A stretch of 64,000 nt of DNA from Bacteroidota bacterium. GTDB taxonomy: Bacteria > Bacteroidota > Bacteroidia > Chitinophagales > Chitinophagaceae. Under the pieces are notes generated by a model, which searched no databases, was not told where the DNA came from, and saw only the letters and a program-made list of their open reading frames with translations. The stretch is taken from contig VGMN01000006.1 of assembly GCA_016866355.1 (NCBI GenBank), positions 40,896 through 104,895 on the forward strand. The letters are read 5' to 3'. This document shows positions 43,728-52,747 of this stretch, one piece after another; position 1 is the stretch's first letter, and every line of letters starts with the position of its first letter. Position numbers and translations under genes: made by a program.

Positions 43728-44675
43728 ATGAAAAATATCAAGATCATAGAAGTACCCTCAGAAATTGGTGCCGGAACCCGTGGTGCCAGCTTAGGCGTTG
43801 AAGCCATAAAGATTGCAGCACTGGACTTTATGAGCAACTTCTTTATCCATTTCCCCTCGGAAAAAATTCCCACCGAAAATAAATTGTTACATGAACCCAT
43901 CGAATCCCCATATGCGAAGCGCGTAAAAGGGATGTATACCATGTATGAACGTGTGGGAAAAGCTGTAAGTGACACATTAAAAAACAATTTTTTCCCAGTT
44001 GTGCTAAGTGGTGATCATGCAACTGCTGGAGCTACCATAGCAGGCATTCGAATAGCAAAGCCTAAAAGTAAGTTAGGGGTAATTTGGATCGATGCGCACG
44101 CTGATTTACATACCCCCTACACTACTCCATCAGGTAACATGCATGGTATGCCTATGGCAATTTCTTTGGGTATGGATAATAAAGAATGTGCAGTACATAA
44201 ACCAGATTCCATGACGCTGGAGTATTGGCACAAGTTGAAGCATATTGGAAAAATTTTTCCTAAGGTTTCACCCGACGATATTGTTTACATTTCGCTTCGA
44301 GATTTTGAAAAAGAAGAAAAAAACTTACTAGAAAGACTCGGCATCAAAAAAATTTCTGCCAAGGAGTTAAGAAGCAAGGGGGCAGAAAATATTGTCAGAT
44401 CAATACTGCGCTATTTAGCTGACTGCACAGATATCTACCTTTCCTTTGATGTAGACTGCTTGGATGCTTCGATCTCAAAAGGAACTGGAACCCCTGTGGG
44501 TAATGGACTTCGGGAAAGAGAAGCCGAGGACTTAGTCAGTAAGTTCATGCAAAACAGAAAAATTTGTTGTTTTGAAATCACCGAAGTAAATCCAACGTTG
44601 GACAAAGAAAATTTAATGGCTGAAATTGCATTTAATGTTCTTCAACGCAGTGTCAATATATTAATGATGAACTAG
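43728..44675 (+). CDS. Arginase-family ureohydrolase
   Basis: 315 aa binuclear-manganese hydrolase. Metal ligands sit in VVLSGDHATAGATIAG (about residue 90), GVIWIDAHADLHTPYTTPSG (about 122) and YLSFDVDCLDASISKGTGTP (about 240). The SGNMHGMPMA segment after the second motif favours arginase over agmatinase. The C-terminal CCFEITEVNPTLDKEN completes the pattern. Expected reaction: arginine to ornithine and urea. With speA elsewhere in the window, the organism may have two arginine-consuming routes. Stop codon shares CTAG with the convergent gene. Confidence 0.88.
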   Translation: MKNIKIIEVPSEIGAGTRGASLGVEAIKIAALDFMSNFFIHFPSEKIPTENKLLHEPIESPYAKRVKGMYTMYERVGKAVSDTLKNNFFPVVLSGDHATAGATIAGIRIAKPKSKLGVIWIDAHADLHTPYTTPSGNMHGMPMAISLGMDNKECAVHKPDSMTLEYWHKLKHIGKIFPKVSPDDIVYISLRDFEKEEKNLLERLGIKKISAKELRSKGAENIVRSILRYLADCTDIYLSFDVDCLDASISKGTGTPVGNGLREREAEDLVSKFMQNRKICCFEITEVNPTLDKENLMAEIAFNVLQRSVNILMMN

Positions 44676-45565
44676 TGTGTGCGAAAGGTAGCCTGTAACC
44701 CTGCCGCAAAACTTCTAGAGGTAAAGCCCAGCTCCCTTTTTGCCTTATTGATGTCTAACCCTGTAATTAAAGGCCTTCTGGCAGGCTGCTTGAATGCTGC
44801 AGATGTAGTACGGATCAAAAGCGTAGCATTTAGTCTTAGAAAATTTGCTGTTTCTATTGCCATTTGATAGGGAGTTAAAACCTCCTCGCCACTTAAGTGG
44901 AAAATCCCGGTGGCGCGTTTTTCTAAAATCAATAATAGTCCCTCCACTAGGTCTTCAACATATGTAGGTGTCCTGATTTGATCATCCACCACTGCATAAG
45001 TTTGCCCTTGTGCTAATTTATCTTGCACAATAGATAATAAGTTTGACCGACCAGTCATAGGTCTGCCATATACTAATACCGTTCTCACTATTGTCCAGTC
45101 TCCTTGATAGTTGGTCACCAATTTTTCAGCCGCCGCTTTAGTAACTCCATAGTGATTCACTGGATTAAGCAAATCCTCTTCTACATAATTACCAGCCTCA
45201 CCATCAAAAACAAAATCAGTGGAAATATAACAGAAGGGAGTAACAGAAATTGCTGCTAGTTCTAGCAAAAGTGCAGTTCCTGCAGTATTTGTTTTAGTTG
45301 CCAGCTCCTTGTTTAATTCGCAATCGTCAGGTTTTCCGATAGCAGCTGCGTGAAAAATAAAATCAGGCACAATTTGACTAACAACTGTTCTGGTTTGATC
45401 ATGATCAACCAAATCCATTGGGACATACGTGAACCTAGGCCTGCCTAAGTAAGGCAATCGGCAATCCCCCCTACCAGTAGCTACAACAAGATAACCTCGT
45501 TCAAGCAATACGTTGCACAGATAATACCCTAAAAATCCATTAGCGCCTGTAACCAGTATTTTCAT
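44672..45565 (-). CDS. SDR-family sugar-nucleotide reductase (RmlD-like)
   Basis: 297 aa extended short-chain dehydrogenase. Nucleotide-binding MKILVTGANGFLGYYLCNVL at the N-terminus, FIFHAAAIGKPDDCELN, the catalytic Thr/Ser in CYISTDFVFDGE and Tyr/Lys in YGVTKAAAEKL. The layout matches dTDP-4-dehydrorhamnose reductase, but rhamnose genes are absent here, so the precise substrate is uncertain. It stands alone on the minus strand between arginase (convergent, four-base overlap) and pfkA (divergent, 50 bases). Confidence 0.85.
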   Translation of the reverse strand: MKILVTGANGFLGYYLCNVLLERGYLVVATGRGDCRLPYLGRPRFTYVPMDLVDHDQTRTVVSQIVPDFIFHAAAIGKPDDCELNKELATKTNTAGTALLLELAAISVTPFCYISTDFVFDGEAGNYVEEDLLNPVNHYGVTKAAAEKLVTNYQGDWTIVRTVLVYGRPMTGRSNLLSIVQDKLAQGQTYAVVDDQIRTPTYVEDLVEGLLLILEKRATGIFHLSGEEVLTPYQMAIETANFLRLNATLLIRTTSAAFKQPARRPLITGLDINKAKRELGFTSRSFAAGLQATFRTH

Positions 45566-45615
45566 AGGGTAAAGCTAAAGAAAACATGTACCTTAGCTTC
45601 TTAATTTTTCAAGAT

Positions 45616-46599
45616 ATGTCTTCTAAAGTAACGAAGATTGGCGTTTTGACTTCAGGGGGCGACTCTCCAGGAATGAATGCTGCAATCCGTGCCGTTGTAA
45701 GAACCGGGCTCTATTACGGATTAGAAGTGTATGGAATAACGCGCGGCTATCAGGGACTTATTGAAGATGACATTATCAAAATGAATGGCCGCTCGGTTGC
45801 TAATATCATTCAACGTGGGGGTACTATATTGAAAACAGCACGTTGTATGGAGTTTATGGAGCAAGAGGGTCGGCAAAAAGCATATGACAATCTCAAAAAA
45901 AGAGGCATAGACGGTTTGGTAATTATTGGAGGAGACGGATCATTTAGAGGTGCCAACAAGTTTAGTAGTGAGTTTGACATTCCGTGTATTGGCTTAGCGG
46001 GAACAATTGATAAAGATATTTCTGGCACTGATTTCACCATTGGGTTTGATACAGCTGTCAATACTGCTGTGGAGGCAATTGACAAAATTAGAGATACAAT
46101 GGATGCGCATGACCGTGTATTTGTAATTGAGGTAATGGGGCGTGATGCAGGTTATATTGCGCTACATAGTGGAATTGCTACCGGAGCTGAAAACATTTTA
46201 ATACCAGAAAGAAAAACAGATATCAACTCTATCATAAAATCATTGAAGGAAAAGGAGCGACGAAAAAAAATGGTTAACCTAATTGTCGTAGCCGAGGGAG
46301 ATGATTTTGGAGGCGCAGATCAAGTGAGTCGTGTATTAAAAGAGAATCTGCCAAAAGCAGAGATTCGCGTTTGCATATTAGGGCATATTCAACGAGGAGG
46401 AGCCCCTAGTTGCCTTGACCGAATTATTGCAAGCCGAATGGGATACCATGCAGTTGAAAGTTTACTGCAAGGAAGACACAATGTTTTTGTGGGGATACAG
46501 GATAACAAGATGAACTACATTCCACTGGAGCAAGCTGTAAAAACAAAGGGTAAAATCAGCGACGAATGGCTGGATATTGTAAAAATACTAGCCAGCTAA
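45616..46599 (+). CDS. pfkA: 6-phosphofructokinase (ATP-dependent)
   Basis: Commits glucose to glycolysis. 327 aa from ATG 45616; a 30-base upstream extension is not conserved in the family. GVLTSGGDSPGMNAAIRAVV binds ATP phosphates, and the glycine in IIGGDGSFRGA marks the ATP (not pyrophosphate) form. The catalytic loop reads AGTIDKDISGTDFTIG: Thr and both Asp are kept, but a Lys replaces the usual Asn of TIDND. MGRDAGYIALHSGIATGAE and LGHIQRGGAPSCLDR follow. Pyruvate kinase lies 12 bases downstream, a glycolytic operon. Confidence 0.95.
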   Translation: MSSKVTKIGVLTSGGDSPGMNAAIRAVVRTGLYYGLEVYGITRGYQGLIEDDIIKMNGRSVANIIQRGGTILKTARCMEFMEQEGRQKAYDNLKKRGIDGLVIIGGDGSFRGANKFSSEFDIPCIGLAGTIDKDISGTDFTIGFDTAVNTAVEAIDKIRDTMDAHDRVFVIEVMGRDAGYIALHSGIATGAENILIPERKTDINSIIKSLKEKERRKKMVNLIVVAEGDDFGGADQVSRVLKENLPKAEIRVCILGHIQRGGAPSCLDRIIASRMGYHAVESLLQGRHNVFVGIQDNKMNYIPLEQAVKTKGKISDEWLDIVKILAS

Positions 46600-46611
46600 A
46601 TTAATGTGCAC

Positions 46612-48102
46612 ATGACTAAGAATATTGAAAAATATCTTCACCAGGAATATGATAATGAAGCAGGCCGAAAACATGCCGCAAAACGTACAAAGATCGTTGC
46701 AACTGTTGGCCCTTCCTGTAATACATACGATAAACTATTAGCGTTAGTAAAAGCAGGCGCAAATGTTTTTAGGCTTAATTTTTCTCATGGTAAGCTTGAA
46801 GAGAAAGCTACTATCATTGAATACATTCAACAGATCAACAAAAGCCAGCCTTATAGTATTTCTATTTTAGCAGATTTACAAGGTCCTAAACTCCGAGTAG
46901 GTGAATTAGCCGATGGCGCTATTGAATTAATTACTGGCGACAGCTTTTTGTTTACAAACGAAAAAATAATCGGCACCAAGGATCGAGTTTTTGTATCCTA
47001 TGACAAACTTCATAATGACGTAAAAAAGGGAGAAAAAATCCTGATTGATGATGGAAAAGTTGAGGTAGAAGTAGTTGAGATACTTCCCTCTAAAGATGTG
47101 CGTGTAAAAGTGCTATTAGGCGGTACGCTTTACCCTAAAAAAGGAGTAAATCTTCCAGATACAAATATTTCATTACCCGCCATTACTCCCAAAGACTTAG
47201 AGGATCTTTCTTTTATCTTTCAGCATCCAATTGATTGGATTGCACTTTCATTTGTCAGAACACCAGCCTGTATCAAACAGCTCAAAGACATTATTGCAAA
47301 ACATAAGCACACCGCAAAAGTGATTGCAAAAATTGAAATGCCAAAAGCAATCAAAAATTTGCGAGAGATCATTTTAGAAAGTGATGGCGTCATGATTGCC
47401 AGAGGAGATTTGGGAGTTGAACTACCGGTTGAAGAAGTCCCGCTGATTCAAAAAGATATTATCAAGAAATGTATTCACCGTGCCAAGCCAGTCATTGTAG
47501 CCACACAAATGATGGAAAGCATGATTGATCGCGTCAAACCAAATCGAAGTGAAATTACAGATGTGGCTAATGCTGTCTTAGAGGGTGCAGATGCTTTAAT
47601 GTTAAGCGGAGAAACCGCAGTGGGTAATCATCCTACACTGGTAATTGAAACAATGACCAGGATAATTTTGGAAGTAGAAACAAAAGCGTATTATTACAAT
47701 CGAGATGAGATGCTTCGACCACAGGCACACTCCCCTTCTTTACTAAGCGATGCCATTTGTTACAATGCATGCAAGTTAGCTGAAGATGTTAATGCGGAAG
47801 CGCTCATAGGAATGACACAAAGCGGCTATACTGGATTTATGCTTAGTAGCTATCGCCCAAAGGCGCCTGTCTATGTTTTTACAAAAAAGAGGCATTTGGT
47901 TAATCAACTAAGTCTTTCTTGGGGCGTGCGCGCTTTCTTTTATGATGAAGAAGAAAGCCTGGATGATATTTTCCAAGATCAAATTGACATTCTCAAGCTA
48001 CGTAGTTTCTTGAAAAAAGGAGATGTTGTAGTTAGTACAGGTAGCACACCCGTTCATCTACACCTGCCCACCAATGTGCTGAAAATTGCTACGGTAGAAT
48101 AA
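46612..48102 (+). CDS. pyk: Pyruvate kinase
   Basis: Converts phosphoenolpyruvate and ADP to pyruvate and ATP. 496 aa from ATG 46612 (an in-frame GTG lies six bases upstream). KIVATVGPSCNTYDKLLALV, NVFRLNFSHG, VIAKIEMPKAIKNLREI with the catalytic Lys, GVMIARGDLGVELPVEEVP and IVATQMMESMIDRVKPNRSE are all present. The C-terminal allosteric domain extends from about residue 370. Co-transcribed with pfkA. It ends eight bases from the convergent DUF1080 gene. Confidence 0.96.
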   Translation: MTKNIEKYLHQEYDNEAGRKHAAKRTKIVATVGPSCNTYDKLLALVKAGANVFRLNFSHGKLEEKATIIEYIQQINKSQPYSISILADLQGPKLRVGELADGAIELITGDSFLFTNEKIIGTKDRVFVSYDKLHNDVKKGEKILIDDGKVEVEVVEILPSKDVRVKVLLGGTLYPKKGVNLPDTNISLPAITPKDLEDLSFIFQHPIDWIALSFVRTPACIKQLKDIIAKHKHTAKVIAKIEMPKAIKNLREIILESDGVMIARGDLGVELPVEEVPLIQKDIIKKCIHRAKPVIVATQMMESMIDRVKPNRSEITDVANAVLEGADALMLSGETAVGNHPTLVIETMTRIILEVETKAYYYNRDEMLRPQAHSPSLLSDAICYNACKLAEDVNAEALIGMTQSGYTGFMLSSYRPKAPVYVFTKKRHLVNQLSLSWGVRAFFYDEEESLDDIFQDQIDILKLRSFLKKGDVVVSTGSTPVHLHLPTNVLKIATVE

Positions 48103-48110
48103 GTAAAAGG

Positions 48111-48839
48111 TTAAAGCTCCCTTACTTTTATATTGCGGAACCATATTTTATCTCCATGATCTTGCAATCCTATCTTGCCGTGCTGATAGGTACCGAATCC
48201 TTTCATTTTAGCAAACTTACTGCCCGCAATTAATTTTTTCCATTCATCACCCCATAGCTGGGTTGTTATTACATTAACCCCATTCATCCAAAAGTCTAAT
48301 TGCCCATTCACAGAACGAATTTCCACTTGGTTCCACTCACCAAAAGAGCGAACCGTTTCCTCTTTACATGAAATCAAATCATAAAGATCTCCTGCACGAT
48401 GCTTAATGATCTTACTGTCCGCATGCCCATTATTGTCGAGCACTTGCATTTCTGGAGCTGACATCCAAGGCCAAATATAGGTGGCCGTATCCTCATGGAT
48501 ATAGAACATAATTCCACTATTTCCATTTTGTGCAATTTTCCACTCTAATTTTAAATGAAAATTTTTAAAATCTCGATCTGTTATAATATCCCCTCCATCC
48601 AACACTTGCCAATCTTTTTTTTGGGCTGGATCAAGAAATAGGGATCCATCCTCCACTTTCCACGCAGCCCCCACTGGTTTTCCACCATATTTATGCCATC
48701 CAGTAGCAGATTTTCCATCAAATAATAGCGTCCAGCCTTCCTTTTTTTCATCACGGGACAATGTATTTGGCTTTTGCTGCGCTATCGAAGAAGCAACAAA
48801 TAAGAGCAATGAGATTGATAAAAAATAAGAACGCATCAT
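48111..48839 (-). CDS. Secreted 3-keto-disaccharide hydrolase family protein (DUF1080)
   Basis: 242 aa with signal peptide (MRSYFLSISLLLFVASSIAQ after an ATGATG start). The concanavalin-like domain shows EGWTLLFDGKSATGWHKYGG, FHLKLEWKIAQNGNSGIMFY, APEMQVLDNNGHAD, HRAGDLYDLI and a closing GKIGLQDHGDKIWFRNIKVR, the DUF1080/3-keto-disaccharide hydrolase pattern. Members cleave glycosides after C3 oxidation. Its ATG overlaps the TGA of the cytochrome gene. It ends the minus-strand arm of the nine-gene divergent locus and is expected to act in the periplasm on the GMC enzyme's product. Confidence 0.88.
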   Translation of the reverse strand: MMRSYFLSISLLLFVASSIAQQKPNTLSRDEKKEGWTLLFDGKSATGWHKYGGKPVGAAWKVEDGSLFLDPAQKKDWQVLDGGDIITDRDFKNFHLKLEWKIAQNGNSGIMFYIHEDTATYIWPWMSAPEMQVLDNNGHADSKIIKHRAGDLYDLISCKEETVRSFGEWNQVEIRSVNGQLDFWMNGVNVITTQLWGDEWKKLIAGSKFAKMKGFGTYQHGKIGLQDHGDKIWFRNIKVREL

Positions 48840-49234
48840 TTCTCGTTTAAGGTTAAAATATAACGAACCATAGTTTCTGCTTCTTCTTGAGAAAGTGTCG
48901 GGTGAGGAGTCATTGGCACATTTCCCCAATTACCAGATCCCCCTTTGATGATAGAGGAAGCAAGAGCCGTAATTACATCATTGGGAGCGCCAGCGTACTT
49001 AGTAGCAATATCCTTGTAAGAAGGCCCAATCAGCTTATCATCAATTTTATGACAAGTAAGGCAATCACTTTTACCAACCAACGCTAAGCCCTTAGTATAA
49101 ACAGGGTCCTTTTTAGGTGAGACAGCAACAGCATTAGTCGGTGCTACATTTGTAGCATCAGTAGTATTTGTAGAAGATTGACAAGCCAGTAAACAAAGCA
49201 GTGCTACCAGGAAAAAGGTATATCGATTTATCAT
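48836..49234 (-). CDS. Lipoprotein cytochrome c
   Basis: 132 aa. The leader MINRYTFFLVALLCLLACQ ends in a lipobox with lipidated Cys18, followed by a Thr/Ala/Val-rich flexible linker to residue 45. Haem binds at CLTCH (residues 58-62), and VPMTPHPTLSQ supplies the probable Met ligand. The fold ends AETMVRYILTLNEK, as in cytochrome c551/c552 types. Anchored to a membrane on the periplasmic side, it is the likely electron acceptor for the divergent GMC dehydrogenase complex. Coupled by ATGA overlap to the DUF1080 gene. Confidence 0.9.
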   Translation of the reverse strand: MINRYTFFLVALLCLLACQSSTNTTDATNVAPTNAVAVSPKKDPVYTKGLALVGKSDCLTCHKIDDKLIGPSYKDIATKYAGAPNDVITALASSIIKGGSGNWGNVPMTPHPTLSQEEAETMVRYILTLNEK

Positions 49235-49266
49235 AGTAATCCTGATTTAAAAACTAAAAATAAGGC

Positions 49267-50322
49267 TTAATCTAATCCTAATAATTTTCTATTTGCAGCT
49301 ACTGATGTACCACTGGATGCAAAATCATCAAAAGCTTTCTCCGTTACCCGAATTATATGATCGCTAATAAACAAAGCCCCCTCTGCAGCACCCTGTTCAG
49401 GATGTTTAATACAACACTCCCACTCCATAACAGCCCAACCGGGGTAATTGTACTGTGCTAATTTGCTAAAAATTGATTTGAAATCAACTTGGCCATCGCC
49501 GGGAGATCTATAACGACCTGCGCGGTTAACCCATGATTGATACCCACCAAATGTACCTTGCTTGCCAGTTGCGTTAAACTCAGCATCTTTTACATGAAAA
49601 GCTTTTATACGTTGGTGATAAAAATCGATGTAAGCCAAATAGTCCAATTGCTGTAATACAAAATGTGAGGGATCATATAACAAACAAGCCCTGGGATGTT
49701 GGTTAACTGCTTCTAGAAACATTTCATACGTAATACCATCAAAAATATCTTCACCAGGATGCACCTCATAACAAACATCCACACCACATTCATCAAAATA
49801 ATTAAGTATAGGCAACCACCTTTTTGCTAATTCTTTAAATCCCTCTTCCACGAGGCCTGCGGGCCTTTGTGGCCATGGATGAAATGTGTGCCACAATAAA
49901 GAACCACTGAAAGTGGGATGCGCGGTAAGTCCCATGTGCTGAGATGCTTTGGCGCCGAATTTAACTTGCTCAACAGCCCATGCTGTCCTAGCACTTGCGT
50001 TTCCCTTAACCTCCGTAGGGGCAAATCCATCAAACAAAGAGTCATATGCCGGATGAACAGCAACTAATTGTCCTTGCAAATGAGTAGAAAGTTCTGAAAT
50101 GGTAAGCCCGGATTCTTCCACAATTCCCTTAATCTCTTGCGCATAGGTTTTGCTCTCTGCCGCTTTTTTCAAATCCATACATCTAGGATCCCAAGTTGGA
50201 ATTTGCACAGCTTCATAACCCAGGGACTTAACCCATTGACAAATTGAACGAAGCTCATTATAAGGAGCTTTGTTCCCCAAAAATTGTGCTAGAAAAATAC
50301 CGGGCCCTTTGATGGTTGTCAT
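49267..50322 (-). CDS. Sugar phosphate isomerase/epimerase family TIM-barrel protein (cytoplasmic)
   Basis: 351 aa AP-endonuclease-2-like TIM barrel without signal peptide. GPGIFLAQFLGNKAPYNELR begins it. Probable metal ligands are in VDVCYEVHPGEDIFDG (Glu and His), ACLLYDPSHFVLQ (Asp and His), IKAFHVKDAEF (His) and YPGWAVMEWECC (Glu). Related proteins interconvert keto sugars or inosose. It follows the Gfo/Idh gene by nine bases, so the two probably act in succession on the same cytoplasmic sugar. Exact substrate unknown. Confidence 0.83.
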   Translation of the reverse strand: MTTIKGPGIFLAQFLGNKAPYNELRSICQWVKSLGYEAVQIPTWDPRCMDLKKAAESKTYAQEIKGIVEESGLTISELSTHLQGQLVAVHPAYDSLFDGFAPTEVKGNASARTAWAVEQVKFGAKASQHMGLTAHPTFSGSLLWHTFHPWPQRPAGLVEEGFKELAKRWLPILNYFDECGVDVCYEVHPGEDIFDGITYEMFLEAVNQHPRACLLYDPSHFVLQQLDYLAYIDFYHQRIKAFHVKDAEFNATGKQGTFGGYQSWVNRAGRYRSPGDGQVDFKSIFSKLAQYNYPGWAVMEWECCIKHPEQGAAEGALFISDHIIRVTEKAFDDFASSGTSVAANRKLLGLD

Positions 50323-50331
50323 AAAAAATTA

Positions 50332-51486
50332 TTAATGGATAAAATCAACCCAAGATTGTTGCTGGCTGGATCTAATCATAGCTTCAACAAACGCCATTCC
50401 ACGTAAACCTTCATTAGATCCAGGAAAATCGGTAGCAATAGCAGAAGGCGTTACACCATTTTCCTTTGCCATTATGGTACGGGCAAAGTTGCGATACAAA
50501 TTAGCAAATGCCTCTAAATACCCTTCCGGATGTCCAGCTGGGGTACGTGAATTTTGAGTAGCAAATTCACTCAAATAACCTGTGCCAGCTCGCCAGCATT
50601 CTGTGGGACGATCTGGCCATTCAACTCGTAGCGAATTATGATCTTCTTGTTTCCAGGAAATACCTCCCTTTTCGCCATAAATCCTGATGGAGATATTATT
50701 TTCAGCACCTGCGGCAATTTGCGTAGCCATCAACACACCAGAAGCTCCATTACTAAATTGCAAAAGTGCAGCACCATCATCATCTAGTTTTCTACCAGCC
50801 ACAATTGTATTAACAGAAGCACAGAGTTTACTTACTTCCAGACCTGATATGAATTCAGCCAGGTTAAAAGCATGTGTTCCGATATCACCCATTGCCCCAC
50901 CTAATCCACTTCGGCTAGGATCTGTTCTCCAATCGGCTTGTTTTTGTTTACTTCCTTCAAGATAAGTGTGCAACCAACCCTGAGGATATTCTACAAAAAC
51001 CTTTCGAATTTCCCCTAAAAGGCCCGCTTGTATGAGTTGCCGAGCCTGTTTTACCATTGGATAACCGGTATAGGTATGACAGAGCATAAAAAAACTGTCA
51101 GATTCCAACACTTTTTTATGCAGCAATCGTGCCTCTTCCAACGAAAATGTCATGGGTTTCTCCAACACTACATGAAAACCCGCTTCAAGTGCCATACGTG
51201 CAGGTTCATAGTGTACATGATTGGGTGTAACTATACATATCACTTCTGCCCTCACGTCTGCCGGGAGCAATGCTTCAGCTTGTATTAGTTTTTGAAATGA
51301 GGGATACACTCGATTAGCATTCAGTAATAACTCCTCTCCTGTTTTTTTAGAAACAGCAGGATTTGCGCTAAAAGCACCAGCCACTAGTTCATAATGTCCA
51401 TCCATTGAAAATGCAATACGATGAATGGAACCAATAAAAGCCCCAATACCACCGCCAATCATGGCGATCCGGAGTTTTCGATTCAT
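50332..51486 (-). CDS. Gfo/Idh/MocA-family NAD(P)-dependent dehydrogenase (cytoplasmic)
   Basis: 384 aa without export signal. Rossmann motif RIAMIGGGIGAFIGSIHRIA at the start, FHVVLEKPMTFSLEEARLLH (family E-K-P motif) near residue 118, and the catalytic region GGAMGDIGTHAFNLAEFI with the conserved D-x-x-x-H near residue 205. Enzymes of this family oxidise or reduce sugar and inositol hydroxyls, including 3-keto sugars. First gene of the minus-strand arm and divergent from the importer. Expected to reduce an imported keto sugar or oxidise its alcohol form. Confidence 0.88.
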   Translation of the reverse strand: MNRKLRIAMIGGGIGAFIGSIHRIAFSMDGHYELVAGAFSANPAVSKKTGEELLLNANRVYPSFQKLIQAEALLPADVRAEVICIVTPNHVHYEPARMALEAGFHVVLEKPMTFSLEEARLLHKKVLESDSFFMLCHTYTGYPMVKQARQLIQAGLLGEIRKVFVEYPQGWLHTYLEGSKQKQADWRTDPSRSGLGGAMGDIGTHAFNLAEFISGLEVSKLCASVNTIVAGRKLDDDGAALLQFSNGASGVLMATQIAAGAENNISIRIYGEKGGISWKQEDHNSLRVEWPDRPTECWRAGTGYLSEFATQNSRTPAGHPEGYLEAFANLYRNFARTIMAKENGVTPSAIATDFPGSNEGLRGMAFVEAMIRSSQQQSWVDFIH

Positions 51487-51514
51487 AGCACGATAGTTGA
51501 AGTAATAAAAATAC

Positions 51515-51522
51515 TATATTTA
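51515..51522 (+). promoter_or_regulatory. Possible -7 box for the importer-GMC operon
   Basis: TATATTTA differs from TAnnTTTG at the last base. It sits in the 52-base divergent gap, 16 bases before the ATG at 51539. Both arms must be controlled from this short gap. Confidence 0.3.
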
Positions 51523-51538
51523 TTTTCAATTGCTTGCT

Positions 51539-52747
51539 ATGAAAACAACTACACGAATACAGTTGGCACTTATGATGTTCCTTAACTTTTTTGTTTGGGG
51601 AATTTGGTTTGTAACAATGGGCACCTATTTAAGCACACAACTGAGCGCCGGTGGTGTTGAAATAGGATTAGCCTATGGAACACAATCACTGGGAGCCATT
51701 GTAGCCCCTTTTATTATTGGGTTGATTGCTGACAAATATTTTGCAGCGCAGCGAATCCTGGGGTTACTGCATTTTACGGGTGGTTTTTTACTATTCTACC
51801 TTTCCTCACAAGTCAATTTCAATGCATTCTACCCGTATTTATTGACCTACATGATTATATATATGCCAACACTGGCATTAGTTAATGCAATTGCATTTAA
51901 ACAAATGGCCAGTCCAGAAAAAGAATTTTCTGCCATCAGAGTGTGGGGTACCATTGGCTGGATTGCATCAGGCCTTTTAATTGGCTGGTTAGCCCTGGAA
52001 ACATCTGGCTCACTGGATCAAACTTTTAAAATTGCAGCACTTGTTTCGCTGGTTTTAGGAGTTTACAGTTTTTCGCTTCCCAATACCCCTCCTCCAAAAG
52101 CTGGAACAAAGACAACAGTTGGCGAAATCATAGGTGCTGATGCAATCGGTTTGTTGAAAGATAAAAACTACTTGGTTTTTTTTATGGCCTCTCTCCTCAT
52201 TTGTATTCCCCTCGCATTTTATTACCAGGAAACAAATCTTTTTTTAAACGAAGTGGGAGTTAAAAATGCGGCTTCGAAAATGACCATGGGGCAAATGAGC
52301 GAAACTATATTTCTATTTTTAATGCCGTTTTTCTTTTCTCGGTTAGGCGTAAAAAAGATGTTGCTAATTGGAATGGCTGCATGGGTAATACGCTATCTCT
52401 GTTTTGGTTTTGGCGATGTAGACGCAGGCGTTGGACTTTTATATGCAGGCATCATTTTACATGGTATTTGTTATGATTTCTTCTTTGTCACAGGGCAAAT
52501 CTATACAGATCAGCGCGCTGGAGAAAAAATTCGCTCGTCTGCACAAGGCATGATAACACTTGCAACCTATGGTGCAGGAATGCTAGTTGGATTTTGGCTG
52601 GCAGGTCTTATTGCTGATCAATATAAAACAGCAATCGGCCACGATTGGAAGGCAATCTGGATGGTGCCTGCAGCGATTGCAGCATCTATTTTAGTATTAT
52701 TTTCTCTGTTATTTAAAGACCCCTCCTCCAATAAAAAAAGTGCATGA
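51539..52747 (+). CDS. MFS importer of the nucleoside:H+ symporter-like (NHS) family
   Basis: 402 aa with about 12 membrane segments. LALMMFLNFFVWGIWFVTMG at the N-terminus, APFIIGLIADKYFAAQRIL and FSAIRVWGTIGWIASGLLIG are typical of NupG/XapB-like transporters. In Bacteroidota such proteins are often annotated as nucleoside permeases but sit in sugar loci. ATG 51539 is the start (a TTG lies nine bases upstream). Its stop overlaps the next gene's ATG as ATGA. In this locus the cargo is more likely the sugar or keto-sugar released in the periplasm than a nucleoside. Confidence 0.85.
   Translation: MKTTTRIQLALMMFLNFFVWGIWFVTMGTYLSTQLSAGGVEIGLAYGTQSLGAIVAPFIIGLIADKYFAAQRILGLLHFTGGFLLFYLSSQVNFNAFYPYLLTYMIIYMPTLALVNAIAFKQMASPEKEFSAIRVWGTIGWIASGLLIGWLALETSGSLDQTFKIAALVSLVLGVYSFSLPNTPPPKAGTKTTVGEIIGADAIGLLKDKNYLVFFMASLLICIPLAFYYQETNLFLNEVGVKNAASKMTMGQMSETIFLFLMPFFFSRLGVKKMLLIGMAAWVIRYLCFGFGDVDAGVGLLYAGIILHGICYDFFFVTGQIYTDQRAGEKIRSSAQGMITLATYGAGMLVGFWLAGLIADQYKTAIGHDWKAIWMVPAAIAASILVLFSLLFKDPSSNKKSA

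Noticed and set aside
51539..52747. Reading the NHS-type importer as a nucleoside permease
   Set aside because: The family name suggests nucleosides, but the gene is embedded in a sugar oxidation locus and cdd lies 10 kb away in another unit, so a sugar cargo is more likely.
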